Assembly: GCF_004522235.1 (NCBI RefSeq)
Contig: NZ_SDLT01000040.1
Location: 20,798-84,797 of the forward strand
Length of the DNA stretch: 64,000 nucleotides
Origin: Amycolatopsis nivea
Lineage (GTDB): Bacteria; Actinomycetota; Actinomycetes; Mycobacteriales; Pseudonocardiaceae
Reading direction: 5' to 3'
Both the position numbers and the translations under genes were made by a program. The stretch's first letter is position 1. The number at the start of each line of letters is the position of its first letter. This document shows, piece by piece, positions 63,950 through 64,000 of this stretch. The notes under the pieces are model-generated. The model was not told the origin of the DNA. It did no database searches and was given only the letters and a program-made list of their open reading frames with translations.

Positions 63950-64000
63950 CGCACCCAACGAGCGAGGCACCCAGCCCTCCCCCGCACCCCGATACGAAGC
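63950..64000. repeat. 51-base dispersed repeat, copy 2 (reaches window edge)
   Basis: It aligns over its whole length with 35088-35138, sharing CGCACCCAACGA at the left and CCCCGATACGAAGC at the right. The repeat may continue past the end of the window. Confidence 0.65.

Noticed and set aside
1..64000. tRNA, rRNA, insertion sequence or prophage genes
   Set aside because: No cloverleaf-like segment, rRNA sequence, transposase motif, integrase or phage structural gene was recognised by eye. A tRNAscan and IS search would be needed to exclude small or degraded ones.

Overview
The window looks like the chromosome of a high-GC actinomycete of the Pseudonocardiaceae, most likely Amycolatopsis or a close relative (inference from gene content and recalled synteny; no search was run). 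Three signs point this way: a type VII (ESX) secretion locus, a phosphatidylinositol-mannoside mannosyltransferase, and mycobacteria-like neighbourhoods for nadABC and for the cytochrome bc1-aa3 genes. Sixty protein genes or remnants fill both strands. Many are coupled by 4-base start/stop overlaps. No rRNA, tRNA, insertion sequence or CRISPR array was recognised.

From 1 to 11 kb: the 5' part of a drug-efflux MFS gene diverges from a double Lrp/AsnC regulator. A minus-strand type VII operon follows (three WXG100-type or associated proteins, a small LpqN-like protein, a YbaB-like protein and EccD), and it diverges from a three-ATPase EccC.

From 11 to 24 kb: an apparent insert splits the type VII genes. 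It holds a 1,330-residue secreted polymorphic toxin (signal peptide, two blocks of ALF repeats with coiled coils, Hint domain, colicin D-like tRNase tip). The overlapping downstream gene is the probable immunity gene, followed by a frameshifted partial copy of it and three small unknown genes. Next come secreted proteins: a small one, a catalytically dead trypsin homologue fused to a tachylectin-like domain, and an active trypsin-like protease. An ANL adenylating enzyme and a membrane protein close the section.

From 24 to 29.6 kb: the second type VII module has a WXG100 pair, a larger WXG100 protein, an alpha/beta hydrolase, small partners and a mycosin whose catalytic Asp and His are gone. 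EccB and EccE are not in the window.

From 29.6 to 43 kb: nadA-nadB-nadC is an operon under a divergent NrtR regulator whose operator covers its own promoter. It is followed by a LON-domain protein, a repeat-rich intergenic region, a DUF2567 protein, bioD, a SulP transporter fused to beta-carbonic anhydrase, bioA, a cytochrome P450, a SRPBCC protein and a uridine-kinase-like protein without the P-loop lysine.

From 43 to 64 kb: this is a core envelope and respiration section. It contains pimB, an NlpC/P60 peptidoglycan hydrolase with a long candidate regulatory leader, a repeat-rich Cys-containing protein, an NYN-domain protein, a DEDDh/GIY-YIG nuclease, twin GNAT acetyltransferases, ctaE-qcrC-qcrA-qcrB, trpD, an AraC/DJ-1 regulator with a DMT transporter, ctaC-ctaF and asnB. 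The encoded bc1 complex and aa3 oxidase subunits would work together as one respiratory branch. Dispersed intergenic palindromes recur at 20.0, 34.8, 58.3 and 63.9 kb.
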